64,000 bases of DNA from Nannocystis pusilla (GCF_026626665.1 NZ_JAPNKE010000002.1:11366001-11430000); one strand, 5' to 3'; shown: positions 30,197 through 40,634, numbered from the stretch's first letter. The notes: generated by a model from the sequence alone, not told the origin. Translations and numbers: made by a program.

Positions 30197-32640
30197 TTAC
30201 AGGCGCTTGCGCACGCGGACGAACGCCGCCCGCATCATCTTGGCGGCGTTCTTGGCCGCCTTCTGTTTCTCCTTGTCGTCGATCGGGTTGCCGTCGTCGT
30301 CGAGGACCTCGTCGCTCGCTACGCCTTTGCCGACGGCCACGATCTCGCGCGCAGACTTGAGGATGCGGTCATACGCCTTCTGTCCGCCGCCTGCGTAGAG
30401 CTGGATCGCGCGCAGCCAGGTGCAGGGGAATTCGCGCCGGCCCTCGGGATCGTCGTGGGCGAGGGGCTCGCCGAACAGCGCCGGCCAGCGCGAGGCGTCC
30501 GCGGAGCAGTAATAGGAGGCCATGCCGCCGCCCGGCATCCACCGCAACTCCGGCGGATCGTCGAGCTTGAACCGCGCCAAGCAAGCCGCGCAGTCGTACT
30601 TCTTGCCGCCGGGTACTCGGCCGAAGGTGCAGTCGCGGCGCGCGTTGGTCGGCAACGTGAACTTCTTCTGCAACAGGTCGCGTGCGCGCTCGATCGAGCC
30701 CTTCGCGCCCATCCAGTTGTCGGGCGTCGGCATCTTGCCATCCTTCGGGACGGGGATCCCCGACACCCAGGAGTAGCCCCCGATGAGCTCTCGCGGCGGG
30801 CTCACGCCTTCCACCAGAGTCGGCGCAGTGACCTGGCCGCCGCCTACCCCGCGCGAGTGGACGATCGGCCCGTGATAACCGGGGTGCTCGGTCTGTCGCC
30901 GACCGACGCTGTTGGTGAACAACTCCGAGAACGCGAAGAGCGTCAGCGCCTTGCGCGGGCGCTTGCGGCCCCATTGCTCCAATCGATGCCGACCATCGGC
31001 ACGCGGGCCTCACGCTCTTCTTTCGTGAGCGCGAGGTTGCCGACCTTGTCGGTCGCGCGGTAGCCCGACTCGTTCTTCTGCCGCTCGAGCATGATGAGCG
31101 GCGGGACGAAGAAGGCCCCGCCCGACTCGCAGGCCTCGATCACCATGTTGGCGTAGGTCTCCAGGTCCTTGGGCTCGCCTGCGATCCCGCCGATCGGCAC
31201 GTGATACGCGAGCTTGCGCCCCGGCGGGGTCTTCAGCTTGCCGCTGCCCGAGCCGATCGGGAGCTCGGCGAGGATGGCCTTGATGTAGAAGGCGGTCGCT
31301 TGATCGACTGCAGCATAGCGATGGAGCTCTGCCCGATAGGTGCCGAAGGTCTCGGGCAATCCGCCGATGAGCCGGCGTACGTCCTCGGCCTGCTCTGCGG
31401 TGGCGTCCGCGATCGCGTCCGCGTACTGGCGGTAGCGCTCGACCGGGCCCTGGAACGACTTGAGCGCCTTCTCCTCGCCGGCGAGGTCGGTGAGCAGCTG
31501 CTGCAGCGCCGTGACCCGCTTCTTCTCCCCCGCACGGTCGAGCGCCACGGCGAGTCGAAGGTCGGTGGCGAACGACTGCCACGGCTCGCGCCGGCTGTGC
31601 TCGAACTCCGCGTGGGCGAGCACCTCTTCGACGCCCCGCGATTTCCGTTCGCCGTGCAGGTTCTTCGCCGTCCCGAGATCGACCGCCGGGACGTCCGCGG
31701 GAAGCTTCGCCATGCCCTTCTTGAAGGCGGCGAGGGCCTTCCCGCGCAGCGCGGCGACCTTCTTGGGCTTCAGGTCGGCGGCCTTCGACTGCTCGAACGC
31801 GAGGAGGCCCGCCTCGTAGTGGGCGTGCGCCTTCTGCAGCCGCTCAATCCGGTCAGCGAGCGGATAGATCAGCGCCTGGGCGATCGGCTTGACTGGGTTG
31901 TCGGGCAGGTCGGGGTCGAAGTAGATCGGCTTGGCGAAGGTCTCCAGCTTCGTCGCGCGGAGCTCGTCGTCGCTGACCATCGATTGCGTCAGGTCGGTGG
32001 TCGTCGGTACCCCGTAGAAGAACGACAGATCGAACTTGAGCGCCAGGACGGCGCCCACGGTGGTGGCCTCGAATACCGGGACGCCGCCGAGCGGCTGCGA
32101 CGCCAGACGCTCGCGCGTGCCGTAGTAGGCGAGATACAGCAGGTCGTGCTTGAGTTCGCGGATGTAGCGCGGATTGACCTTGGCGGTCAGCGGGGGCGAG
32201 TCGCCGTACTGCGGCTGATTGTCGTTGTTGCCGGGGCGGAGGACGTAGCCACCGTAGGGCCGGATGCCGAGGCGAACGCCGACCGCTGGCCCGACCTTCG
32301 CGGGCGAATAGTCCGCCGCTTTGCCGGGGACGGTCCAGCGCTCGGCGGCGCGCTTCCACAACGCCACCGCCGTGTCGAACACGAGCGGGACGATCACCTC
32401 GAGGTCGGGCGGCGCCTTGCGCAGGTGATCCGTGAGATACACGAGGAGGCCGTCGCGGCCGTTCCGCAGGCAGGCGGGGCAGGGGACCGCGGCCTTGTCG
32501 GCCTCGGCGGCGTCGTGGCTGGGGATGGCGTCTTGCTCGTACAGCAGCTTGAGGGTCGCCAGGTCGAGCAGCGGCACTCTGACCTTCAGCGAGCACTCGG
32601 CGTGGGTGCACGTGACCAGAATGTCGGCATCCGTCGGCAT
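30197..32640 (-). CDS. Putative peptidoglycan-binding and lytic-transglycosylase-like effector, one frame break
   Basis: The start MPTDADILVTCTHAECSLKV at 32640 has no signal peptide and an N-terminal Cys pair set (CTHAEC, then CPACL) that could bind zinc. Residues about 150-215 resemble a peptidoglycan-binding unit (RYIRELKHDLLYLAYYG, then FEATTVGAVLALKFDL). A helical stretch follows to about 460. Near residues 525-610 come LERQKNESGYR and later SRGVGGGQVT. A catalytic-type E-S-G followed by S-x-x-G-x-G-x-Q is the order seen in SLT lytic transglycosylases. The frame breaks at about 30980. One more G restores GIDWEQWGRKRPRKALTLF and gives 814 residues ending at 30197. I infer a secreted cell-wall-cleaving effector. 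The residue spacing is looser than in classical SLT domains, so the activity is unproven. Confidence 0.6.
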
Positions 32641-32664
32641 CGTTCGGTCCTGCGGGTAGGGTGG

Positions 32665-33207
32665 TCACGGCGCCGGAGCGCGGGGCACGTCGGTCAGCTC
32701 GAACCGACACTTGCCCGTCTCGATATCCTCGACGCGCACCCCGGCAGCACCGTCGAGCGCGTCGGCCCGCACGGAGTTGTCGGGGAGCCGCAGCTTGAAC
32801 TGCGCACCGGCGAAGGAGCGCCCCGGCTCGTCGCCGTCCACGACGGTGACCGAGACCCAGGTCAGCGCACTGCGCGACGCCCGCTCCAGCGCTGGATCGG
32901 GTTGTTCCAGCCGCTTTACGCCGGGCCCTTGCCACTTTCCGTGCGTGTCGGGCAGTTCCATCGACACGAAGTTGTCCACCAGCAGCTGCTCGAGGGCAGG
33001 TCGGGGATCGCGGCCTCCGGCGACCAGGGCGGCGACGAGTTCACGAAACCTGTATGTCCCCACCGAGCCCCGCAACAAGGCATCCGCGACGGCGGCCGCA
33101 TCTGCAGGCGTAACTCGCCTCCCGTCACGCGCGTCCCAGCCCCAGGAGCGAATCACTCGGATTCTCCGGCTCACACCGAGTTGGATCTCGGCCTCCTCGT
33201 CGAACAT
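32665..33207 (-). CDS. Small protein with effector-type beta domain
   Basis: This 180-residue protein starts MFDEEAEIQLGVSRRIRVIR and has no signal peptide. Its second half (ALTWVSVTVVDGDEPGRSF, then LRLPDNSVRADALDGAAG, then VEDIETGKCRFELTD) follows the pattern of the short beta domain found at the end of VgrG, PAAR and other delivered proteins. There, G-x-C-x-v-x-F near the end is typical. The first half is helical (ADAAAVADALLRG, then LEQLLVDNFVSMEL). It precedes the lytic-like gene by 24 bases on the same strand, so it probably acts as carrier or partner for it. Confidence 0.6.
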   Translation of the reverse strand: MFDEEAEIQLGVSRRIRVIRSWGWDARDGRRVTPADAAAVADALLRGSVGTYRFRELVAALVAGGRDPRPALEQLLVDNFVSMELPDTHGKWQGPGVKRLEQPDPALERASRSALTWVSVTVVDGDEPGRSFAGAQFKLRLPDNSVRADALDGAAGVRVEDIETGKCRFELTDVPRAPAP

Positions 33208-35744
33208 CGACCGAGATGATAGAGAAGTTTGCGCGGCATTGACCCGTCGTGTGCCCTTCGGTCTCTCCGCGACCTGGCGCGAGTACGCCCGCGGGATTGA
33301 TGCAGCACGACCAGCTGAGCGTTTTCGCTCGGTTTGCCCCCGTTGTCATGAGTTCGGCAGCGAGTCAGCGACGAAGGTCGCGTGCGACAGCAGCTTCGCA
33401 AGCTTGTCCGCCGGGTATCCGGCGTGCGATGAAGGAACGATGCAGGCCCCTCGGTGGGAGTTTGATGCGTCGCCACCTTCAGGCGCGCGACGGAGCTGCG
33501 GCCGGTGCGGGAATCCATGCGGTCAAGGGCATCGGCGGAAGCGATGTACGGCCCGGTCAATGCTCGGCGGGCGGGGGTGTGGGAGCGGGACCCCGCAGTG
33601 AAGTCGAGCCGCAGCCGATGGTCGCCGTAGACGACCTCGTAGCGCGGGTCGTCGAAGTCGGCGCGGACGAACGGGTTGTCGAGCCGGAGGTCGTGCCGCA
33701 GCGGGACTTCGGCGTCGGCGACCACGAGCGGCTCGTGCCAGCCGAAGGTGAGGAGCCCGCGCGAGGGTGAGTCGTACCGCACGGCGAAGCCGTCGTCGAA
33801 GCCGTCGCCGTCCGCGTCGGGGACCGGGGTGACGACGACCTCGGCGCCGACGACCTTGGCGCGGAACTCGGCGAAGCTGCCGCTCGTCGCACGGTCGCCG
33901 AGTTCGACGATCCACGCATTGTCGGGACCGCCCTCGGCGACGAGGTCGAACGGCCGGCCGCCGTTGGCGTGGACCTCGGGCTGTCCTTCGCGCCAGGCGG
34001 TCGGGCGATGCGAGAACAGGGCGACGTAGCCGTCGCCGCGCCGCCCGAGCGTCCACTGCCCGTCGCGCACGACCTCGTCGAAGTGGGCGGTCGGGAAATA
34101 GGCGTGGGTCTCGTCGCGGTAGTCGAAGTCGTCGAGGCCGAGCGGGCGGGGCGCGAACTGGGGCGCGTAGAGGATCACGCCGACGTTGTGGTCCTGGCCG
34201 ACCCGCGGGAGCGAGGCCTCGCCGGTCCAGTAGCCGGGTCCGGGCTCGTCGAAGTCGTGCCAGGAGAATCCGGGGTCGTCCGCCGGCGGCAGACGGCTCG
34301 GGTGCTGGGTGAACACGACCGCCCGCTCGTCGAGCGTCGCCTGCCACGGGTGGACCTGGTCGCTCATCAGGCCGGGGCGGTAGTCGAGGGCGCTCGAGAG
34401 CATGTAGTGCTCGGTGCGGTACGTCGTGGTGTGGACCTCCTTGAGCAGGCCGACGTTGAAGATCCGCCAGAACGCGTCGTAGAGCGGGTAGAGGTCGGCG
34501 AGGACCCCGGCGGGGTCCTGGTCGAGGTCGACGAGTTCGGCGACCACGGCGAGGTCGGCGAACTGACTGTCCCAAAGGCCATGCTCCTCGGCGACCGTGA
34601 GGGTGAGCGGCAGCAGCGGCCAGGCGGTGAACCCGTTCATGGCCCACCAGATCGGCAGCGCGGCTTCGTCGTAGCGCAGGCCATGAGGCGGCGGTGCGAC
34701 CGGGGCGCCCCAGGACGGCGGCGGCGTCTCGTCGAGCGGGATGTTCATGCGCTCGCGGTCGAGCATCGGCGCGTCGTCGCGGGCGATCTCGTGGATCGTC
34801 CACGGCAGCGCGTAGGTGGTGGTGGCGACGAGCAGCCCGGCGAGATAGGAGGTCGGATCGGCGTAGTCGAGGTCGGTGTCGGCGAACAGCAGGCGCGCGC
34901 CGTCGAAGCTGTCACTCAGCTCGGCCGCCGCCTTATCCTTGATGTAGGAGCGGCCATGGGTGGCGCCGAAGTTGCCGCGGTGGAGGTGGGTGGCGATGTC
35001 GAGCCACAGAAGATCGAGGGCCATGATTGCCCGCTCGGCGAGCGCGCGATCCTCGGCCCATTCGGCCAGCATCAGCAGCGGCTGGAGGTCGAGGTTGTAA
35101 TAGACGTCCGAGTGCCACTCGACGAAGCCCCAGCGGGCGTGGGTGTCGATCCAGCGCAGCAGCTCGCCGCGGGCGCGGGCCATGTGCTCGGCGCCGGTCA
35201 GCCCGCTGGTCGAGAACACGCGGTCGGGATAGCGCTGCCCGGCGAGGTACTCGCAAGCGCGAAACACGAGGTCGTGGTTCTCCGACCAGTACCACATGGC
35301 GTCGACGACCGGCGCGCCGTCGACCTCGCGCGCGGGTGTGGGGTCGACGTAGGAGTACTTGAAGTCGAGGACCGTCGCCTCGAGTCGCCGCCACAGCGCG
35401 GGCGACAGCGCGGGGTGATCGCCGTGGCCGTAGAGCAGGCCGAGCATGCGCATTACGTGGAAGTCGCTCATGTCGCGCAGCGCAGTCACGTGGGCGAAGA
35501 CGGGGTCCCAGGCGTCGTCCGGGACCGCGGGCACGTCGTGATCGGCGAGCCGGGCCGCGCAAGTGAGGTGTACAAACACGTGGGCCATGCTGCCCGGGTC
35601 GAGCGGTTGCGAGCAGGCGAACTCGAGGTAGTCCTGCTGCCGCTCGATCTGCCACGCCGCGAGCTCACCGGGCGCGAGCTCATCGGCGGGGCTGCACGCC
35701 AGGAGCATCGACCACGCGAGGACGACAGGACGCTTGCGGAGCAT
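33171..35744 (-). CDS. Large lipoprotein, possibly polysaccharide-active; true end probably at 33557
   Basis: The start MLRKRPVVLAWSMLLAC is a signal peptide with lipobox cysteine. Residues about 20-430 are helical and rich in Trp and Tyr (HVTALRDMSDFHVMRMLGLL, then WGFVEWHSDVYYNLDLQPLL), like the alpha-toroid of heparinase- or alginate-lyase-like enzymes. A beta-rich half follows (GYWTGEASLPRVGQDHNVGV, then RRGDGYVALFSHRPT). After GDHRLRLDFTAGS the text becomes Arg/Thr-rich. The neighbouring frame ends with PAPTPPPAEH-stop at 33557, and a lost base in the C run at about 33575 explains this. The open frame to 33171 even overlaps the next gene. A GH88/GH105-like gene stands divergent on the other side, which supports a role in cutting acidic polysaccharide. 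No family was recognised with certainty. Confidence 0.65.
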   Translation of the reverse strand: MLRKRPVVLAWSMLLACSPADELAPGELAAWQIERQQDYLEFACSQPLDPGSMAHVFVHLTCAARLADHDVPAVPDDAWDPVFAHVTALRDMSDFHVMRMLGLLYGHGDHPALSPALWRRLEATVLDFKYSYVDPTPAREVDGAPVVDAMWYWSENHDLVFRACEYLAGQRYPDRVFSTSGLTGAEHMARARGELLRWIDTHARWGFVEWHSDVYYNLDLQPLLMLAEWAEDRALAERAIMALDLLWLDIATHLHRGNFGATHGRSYIKDKAAAELSDSFDGARLLFADTDLDYADPTSYLAGLLVATTTYALPWTIHEIARDDAPMLDRERMNIPLDETPPPSWGAPVAPPPHGLRYDEAALPIWWAMNGFTAWPLLPLTLTVAEEHGLWDSQFADLAVVAELVDLDQDPAGVLADLYPLYDAFWRIFNVGLLKEVHTTTYRTEHYMLSSALDYRPGLMSDQVHPWQATLDERAVVFTQHPSRLPPADDPGFSWHDFDEPGPGYWTGEASLPRVGQDHNVGVILYAPQFAPRPLGLDDFDYRDETHAYFPTAHFDEVVRDGQWTLGRRGDGYVALFSHRPTAWREGQPEVHANGGRPFDLVAEGGPDNAWIVELGDRATSGSFAEFRAKVVGAEVVVTPVPDADGDGFDDGFAVRYDSPSRGLLTFGWHEPLVVADAEVPLRHDLRLDNPFVRADFDDPRYEVVYGDHRLRLDFTAGSRSHTPARRALTGPYIASADALDRMDSRTGRSSVARLKVATHQTPTEGPASFLHRTPDTRRTSLRSCCRTRPSSLTRCRTHDNGGKPSENAQLVVLHQSRGRTRARSRRDRRAHDGSMPRKLLYHLGRCSTRRPRSNSV

Positions 35745-35867
35745 GCGGAGACAGTGGGCGCCGCGAGCGAGGCGAGGCCGGAAGATTTAGCGCCGCGTGA
35801 CCACGCGAGCGCGGCCGCGGAAAACAATGCGCGGCTTGCTGGTCAAACCTCGCGCATCGTGAGGCTT

Positions 35868-37142
35868 ATGCGAGCCATGACTCGAGTGATGATGCAGTGT
35901 GCGCTGGCGTCGACGATGAGCGCCTGCTCGCCGCCGGCCGGGCAGGACGATGGCGATTCGGAGGCCAGCGGGACGACCAGTACGGGCGGGCCCACGACCA
36001 CGAGCGAGGGCAGCGGGACGAGCGAGACCGACGGCGAGCCAGCCTACTTCGACGATTGCGGCGAAGGTCCGCCGGACGCCGCGTGCTACGCGGAGAAGCG
36101 CGACCCCGGCTCGGAGTCGGTCGCGCTGGCCAAGGCGATCGCGCGCCGCCACATGAAGACGCACCCGGCGGTCGAGCAGACGTGGGACTGGGAGGAGACG
36201 GTCTTCATGCTCGGCTTGACGGAACTCTATCGCGTGACGGGGGAGACCGAGTTCCGCGATCACTACAAGGCCTACATCGAGCGCCACATCGCCGAGGGTT
36301 ACCGCATCGAATCGAGCGACACCTGCGCGCCGGCGGCGATCGCTGCGATCCTGGCCGCGGCGACCGGCGAGCCGCGCTACCGAGCGGTGGTCGACGACGC
36401 GTTGCACTACCTCGACGAGGTCGCGCTCCGCGGCGAGCACGGCGGGATTAACCACCTCGGAGCGCTCGACCTGTTCGGCGTGACGCTGTGGGTCGATTCA
36501 CTGTTCATGTTCGGCAATGTCATGACGCGCTGGGGTGAGCACGCTGACGACGCATCACTGCTGACCGAGTACGGCGAGCAGGTCCGGATCTTCAGCGAGC
36601 GCCTGCAGTCCACCAGCGGGCTCTACGTGCATGCCGACCAGTGGTTCGGCGTCGACCCCGAGATCTACTGGGGACGCGGCAACGGGTGGGCGTCGGCTGC
36701 CGTTTTCGACTACCTCCGCGCTCGCACCGTCCGCGGCGAAGGCGACGCGGTCGCGGCGGAGGCGATGGCGCGGCAGGTGAGCGGGATCCTGGCCAGCCAG
36801 GACGCATCGGGGCTGTGGTGGATCGTGCTGAATCGGCCCGAGGCGGTCTACCTCGAGACGTCGACGGCGGCGCTGTTCGCCTACGGCCTCGCACGCGGGT
36901 TCCGCTATGGCCACGTCGAGGCGTCGGCGCTGCCGGCGATCGAGCGCGCGCTCGCCGGGGTGCGCTCCCAGATCGTCGCCGACGAGGCCGGCGAGCCGGT
37001 GGTCACCGGCATCTCCGGACCGACGATGCCCGGCGACCTCGCGTATTACGCCAAGATCCCGCTGGAGGACGATCGCGGGTACGGAGTCGGTGCGGTCATC
37101 CTCGCCCTCGTCGAGAGTTCGGGGCTCCCCTCGTCGGAATGA
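35868..37142 (+). CDS. GH88/GH105-type unsaturated uronyl hydrolase, lipoprotein
   Basis: ATG 35868 (or 35877) gives MRAMTRVMMQCALASTMSAC, a signal peptide with a lipobox-like cysteine, then a Gly/Thr/Ser linker of about 40 residues. The catalytic part of about 350 residues is an (alpha/alpha)6 barrel. Family marks are WDWEETVFMLGLTELYRVTG, SLFMFGNVMTRWGE, YWGRGNGWASAAVFDYL and YLETSTAALFAYGLARG. WGRGNGW and the S-T-A-x-F-A-Y-G-L block are strong signs of GH105/GH88 enzymes. These remove the unsaturated uronic acid left by polysaccharide lyases. Export as a lipoprotein suggests work at the cell surface on products of a lyase, perhaps the divergent large lipoprotein. The exact sugar is not readable. 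Confidence 0.85.
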   Translation: MRAMTRVMMQCALASTMSACSPPAGQDDGDSEASGTTSTGGPTTTSEGSGTSETDGEPAYFDDCGEGPPDAACYAEKRDPGSESVALAKAIARRHMKTHPAVEQTWDWEETVFMLGLTELYRVTGETEFRDHYKAYIERHIAEGYRIESSDTCAPAAIAAILAAATGEPRYRAVVDDALHYLDEVALRGEHGGINHLGALDLFGVTLWVDSLFMFGNVMTRWGEHADDASLLTEYGEQVRIFSERLQSTSGLYVHADQWFGVDPEIYWGRGNGWASAAVFDYLRARTVRGEGDAVAAEAMARQVSGILASQDASGLWWIVLNRPEAVYLETSTAALFAYGLARGFRYGHVEASALPAIERALAGVRSQIVADEAGEPVVTGISGPTMPGDLAYYAKIPLEDDRGYGVGAVILALVESSGLPSSE

Positions 37143-37254
37143 ACGCGCTGCCAGGATGTCCGCGTGCCCGACCTCAACGCCACGATCACGAAAATCTCCG
37201 CGACGTTCTTCACGCACAACGACAACGAGCATCACGATACATCTATCTCGTGGG

Positions 37255-38472
37255 CTATTCGTACCGGAGGGCCTCGATCGGGCGCAGCCGCGCGGCCTTG
37301 CGGGCCGGGAACACACCGAATACCACACCCACGGCGACCGAGACGGTGAGCGCCAGCGCGGCGGCCTCGAGCGGAAACACGAACGGCGTGGCCAGGACGC
37401 GACTCAGCACTAATGCGCCGACCGCTCCGAGCGCCGCGCCGACGAGCCCGCCAGCCGCCGAGAGCACGATGGCCTCGACCAGGAATTGGCTCAGGATGTC
37501 GCTACTGCGCGCGCCGATGGCCAGGCGAACGCCGATCTCCCGGGTGCGCTCGGTGACCGACACGAGCATGATGTTCATGATCCCGATCCCACCGACGACG
37601 AGCGAGATCGCAGCGACGCTCGCGAGCAAGGTCGTGAGCACGCCGGTCACCGAGCTGAGGATGTTCTGGATCTCGCGCAGGTCGCGGACCGTGAAGTCGT
37701 CATCCTCGTCGGCGCGGATCCGCCGACGCTGGCGCATCAGCGACTCGATCGCCGCCTTGGCCTCGTCGGTGCGCTCCTCCGACACGGCCGAGACCATGAG
37801 CGTCCCGACGTGGTCGTCGCCGCCGATCCGCCGCGCGTAGGTGGTGTGCGGCATCGCCACGAAGTCGTCCTGGTCCTGGCCGAAAGTCGACACGCCCTTG
37901 GTCTCCAGCAGGCCGACCACACGGCACCCGAGATCGTGCAGGCGGAGCTCGGCGCCGATCGGGTCTTGGCCGCCGAACAGATCGTCGGCGACCGTGTGCC
38001 CGATGACACAGTTCTTTTGCGACTGGCGGTCGTCGTCCTCGGTCAGCAGCCGACCGCGCTCGACACTCCAGCCGCGGACGGCGAAAAAGCCGGTGGTCAC
38101 GCCCGAGAGGGTGGTGCTGCGGTTGTTCTCGGCGACGACGGCCCGGATCGAGCGGCTGCTGACGCCGGCGACGTGGCGGACCGCGCCGACCTCGCGGGTG
38201 ATGGCGTCGACGTCGGCGAGAGTGAACAGCGGAGCGCCGCGGGTATTGCTGCCGAATGCGCCGTGGCCGGCGCCGCCCGGCAGGACGATGAGCATGTTGC
38301 TGCCGAGGCCCGCGATCTCACCGGTGACGCGGGCGGTAGCCCCGGCCCCGAGCGCCTGCATCATGACGACCGCTGCCACGCCGATGACGACGCCGAGGGT
38401 CGTCAACGACGAGCGCATCTTGTTGCGCGCCAGAGCTCGCAGCGCAAGCGTGGCGGTCACGTCGGTCCTCAC
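37255..38472 (-). CDS. MacB-type ABC transporter permease (second system)
   Basis: This 405-residue permease has the same plan as the one at 19862. It has an N-terminal helix (MRSSLTTLGVVIGVAAVVMM), a periplasmic domain and a C-terminal helical block with VGGIGIMNIMLVSVTERTRE. It ends IEALRYE. The GTG start at 38472 overlaps the stop of the ATPase gene (GTGA), so the two are coupled. It is clearly a paralogue of the first system, but the periplasmic domain is different, which suggests another substrate. Confidence 0.92.
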   Translation of the reverse strand: MRTDVTATLALRALARNKMRSSLTTLGVVIGVAAVVMMQALGAGATARVTGEIAGLGSNMLIVLPGGAGHGAFGSNTRGAPLFTLADVDAITREVGAVRHVAGVSSRSIRAVVAENNRSTTLSGVTTGFFAVRGWSVERGRLLTEDDDRQSQKNCVIGHTVADDLFGGQDPIGAELRLHDLGCRVVGLLETKGVSTFGQDQDDFVAMPHTTYARRIGGDDHVGTLMVSAVSEERTDEAKAAIESLMRQRRRIRADEDDDFTVRDLREIQNILSSVTGVLTTLLASVAAISLVVGGIGIMNIMLVSVTERTREIGVRLAIGARSSDILSQFLVEAIVLSAAGGLVGAALGAVGALVLSRVLATPFVFPLEAAALALTVSVAVGVVFGVFPARKAARLRPIEALRYE

Positions 38473-39185
38473 GCCGCCACCCCCCGCAGCAGGCGGTCGT
38501 CGACGATCTTGCCGTCGCTGAAGACCACGTGACGCTCGGCGTACCCGGCGATATCCCGGTCGTGGGTGACCATGACGATGGTGAGGTCGAGCTCGCGGCG
38601 CAGTCGCATGAGCAATTCCATGATGTCTCGGCCGGTCCGCGAGTCGAGGTTGCCGGTGGGCTCGTCGGCGAGGACGACCTGGGGCTGGTTGACGAGCGCG
38701 CGGGCGATAGCGACCCGCTGCTGCTGACCTCCCGAGAGCTCGTTCGACAGCGCCGCCTCACGCCCGGCGAGACCGACGAGCGCCAGGGCCTCCCGTGACC
38801 GCCGCTCGCGCTCGCGGCGCCCGACCCCGGCGTATACCAGCGGCAGTTCGACGTTCTCGAGCGCGGATGTGCGCCGCAGCAGGTTGAAGCCCTGAAACAC
38901 GAAGCCGAACCGCTCATTGCGCAGCCGCGCCAGGACGTCAGGGTGGAGCTGCTGCACGGGCGTACCTTCCACGCAATAAGCACCCTCGGTCGGCATGTCG
39001 AGGCAGCCGAGGATGTTCATGCAGGTCGACTTGCCCGACCCGGACGCGCCGAGGATGCCGACGAACTCGCCGCTGTCGATGTCGAGGTCGACGTGGTCGA
39101 GGGCCACGAACGCCGCATCGCCGTCGCCGAAATGCTTGCTGACGCCGCGCAGGGACAGGAGGGGGATCGATCCACGCGTCGGCAT
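38469..39185 (-). CDS. ABC transporter ATP-binding protein (second MacB-type system)
   Basis: This 238-residue ATPase has Walker A (GASGSGKST), Q-loop (FVFQGFNLL), signature LSGGQQQR, Walker B (QVVLADEPTGNLDSR) and H-loop (MVTHDRDIAG). It is of the LolD/MacB group that drives mechanotransmission rather than import. It stands between the adaptor gene (3 bases after its stop) and the permease gene (4-base overlap), the standard order of such operons. Unlike its paralogue at 21093 the stop codon is intact. Confidence 0.95.
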   Translation of the reverse strand: MPTRGSIPLLSLRGVSKHFGDGDAAFVALDHVDLDIDSGEFVGILGASGSGKSTCMNILGCLDMPTEGAYCVEGTPVQQLHPDVLARLRNERFGFVFQGFNLLRRTSALENVELPLVYAGVGRRERERRSREALALVGLAGREAALSNELSGGQQQRVAIARALVNQPQVVLADEPTGNLDSRTGRDIMELLMRLRRELDLTIVMVTHDRDIAGYAERHVVFSDGKIVDDRLLRGVAA

Positions 39186-39188
39186 CGC

Positions 39189-40402
39189 TCAGCCCTTCTT
39201 GCCGTGCTTGGCGGCGGCGAGATCGACGAGGACTGGTTCGCCGGCGACCAGGTCGCCGCGAACGGACGTGTGCGCGCCGTCGGTGAGCTCGATCGTCAGC
39301 GGCACGAAGCGCGGCCGGCCGCCCTCGCTCACGACGAACACGCCATCCGCGTGGTTGCGGCTGTCCTCATGGCCAGGTGGCGTGAATCGCAGCGCGGCGT
39401 TGGGCACCAGCAAGGCGTCGGCCTCCTCGGCGGTGATGACCCTCACCGAGGCGGTCATCCCCGGGCGCAGCTTGAGGCCCGGGTTGTCGACCGCGAGGAC
39501 GGCCTCGTAGGTGACGACGTTTTGGGTCAGCTCGGCGGCGTTGCGCACCTCGGTGAGGACGGCGGGGAAAGCCTCGTTGGGATAGGCGTCGACCGTGAAC
39601 TGGGCGCGCTGGCCGGCACGGACCTGGCCGATGTCGGCCTCGTCGATAGCGACCCGGACCTCCATGTGATCGAGGTCCTCGGCCAGCAAGAACAGCTCGG
39701 GCGACTGAAACGCGGCGGCGACGCTCTGACCCGGCTCCACGGAGCGGCGGATGACGATGCCGTCGATCGGCGAGCGAATCTCTGCACGAGCGAGGTTGGT
39801 GTCGACGATGCGGCTGCCCGCCCGCTGCAGGCCCAGTGGGCGCGAGCGTTCCGCACCCGCGCGGCGCTCTGCTCGTCGCCGGACACGGTGGCATCGCGCT
39901 CCGCGGCTGACACCGCGCCGCTCAGGTACAGCGCCTCGACCCGCTGGCGCTCGCGTGCGGTCTGTTCCGCCGCCACCTCGGCTTCGGTCAGTGCGGTGCG
40001 GGCCACGTGCAAGCTCGCGTGCGCCTGCTCGGCCTCGGCGTCGAGCGAGGTCTTGTCGAATCGCGCGAGCACCTGCCCCCGGACGACGTGATCGTTGAAG
40101 TCGACCTCGACGCTGGCGATCCGCCCCGAGATCTCCGGACCCACGGAGACGGTCTTGCGGGCCTCCAGGTGCCCGGTCGCGCTGACCTCGTGGACCAGAG
40201 CTCCGCGCGTGGCAGGTTCGCTGCGGTACCGCTCGGCCTCGAGGACAGGCTTCGGACGCATCGCCACGGCGACTCCCGCCCCTCCGGCGAGGACGATGAA
40301 CGCCAGCGCCCAGCCCAGGATGGCTCGTCGTCGACGTAGCGACGACTCGTCGGCGATGACGTGCGCGAGGTTCGGGCGCTGTGGGACGATTGCTGTGTGC
40401 AT
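39189..40402 (-). CDS. MacA/HlyD-type periplasmic adaptor (second system), one frame break
   Basis: The start is MHTAIVPQRPNLAHVIADES at 40402. It has a cytoplasmic stub of about 30 residues, a membrane helix (ILGWALAFIVLAGGAGVAVA), a lipoyl half (VSVGPEISGRIASVEVDFND) and a helical hairpin. At about 39838 the frame slips. One more base restores NARAALGLQRAGSRIVDTNL and leads into the second lipoyl half (EIRSPIDGIVIRRSVEPGQS), the beta-barrel (RAQFTVDAYPNEAF) and the C-terminal domain ending at 39189. The restored length is 404 residues. It lacks the long EAK-rich insert of the first adaptor. It heads the operon with the ATPase and permease; no TolC-like gene is close. Confidence 0.88.
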
Positions 40403-40634
40403 GACTGAGACGGACGTCAGCCCGGGCTGCAACCCGGGGTCCAAACCGGCGAGCGCCGTGGCGCTGTCCTAAACGGCAGTGTTTTTGCGGGGTTCCCGAG
40501 CGCTCCCGGGTCGGCTCTGCCAGCGACCCGCCCTCGCGCCGCAGACCTTGCACTCTCTGCGAAGGAGCTGCGCGTGGGCGGGCTCGTATCGCCGCTGCTT
40601 CTGGGCCCGGAAACGCCCAGCCGGCCCTGTTTCG

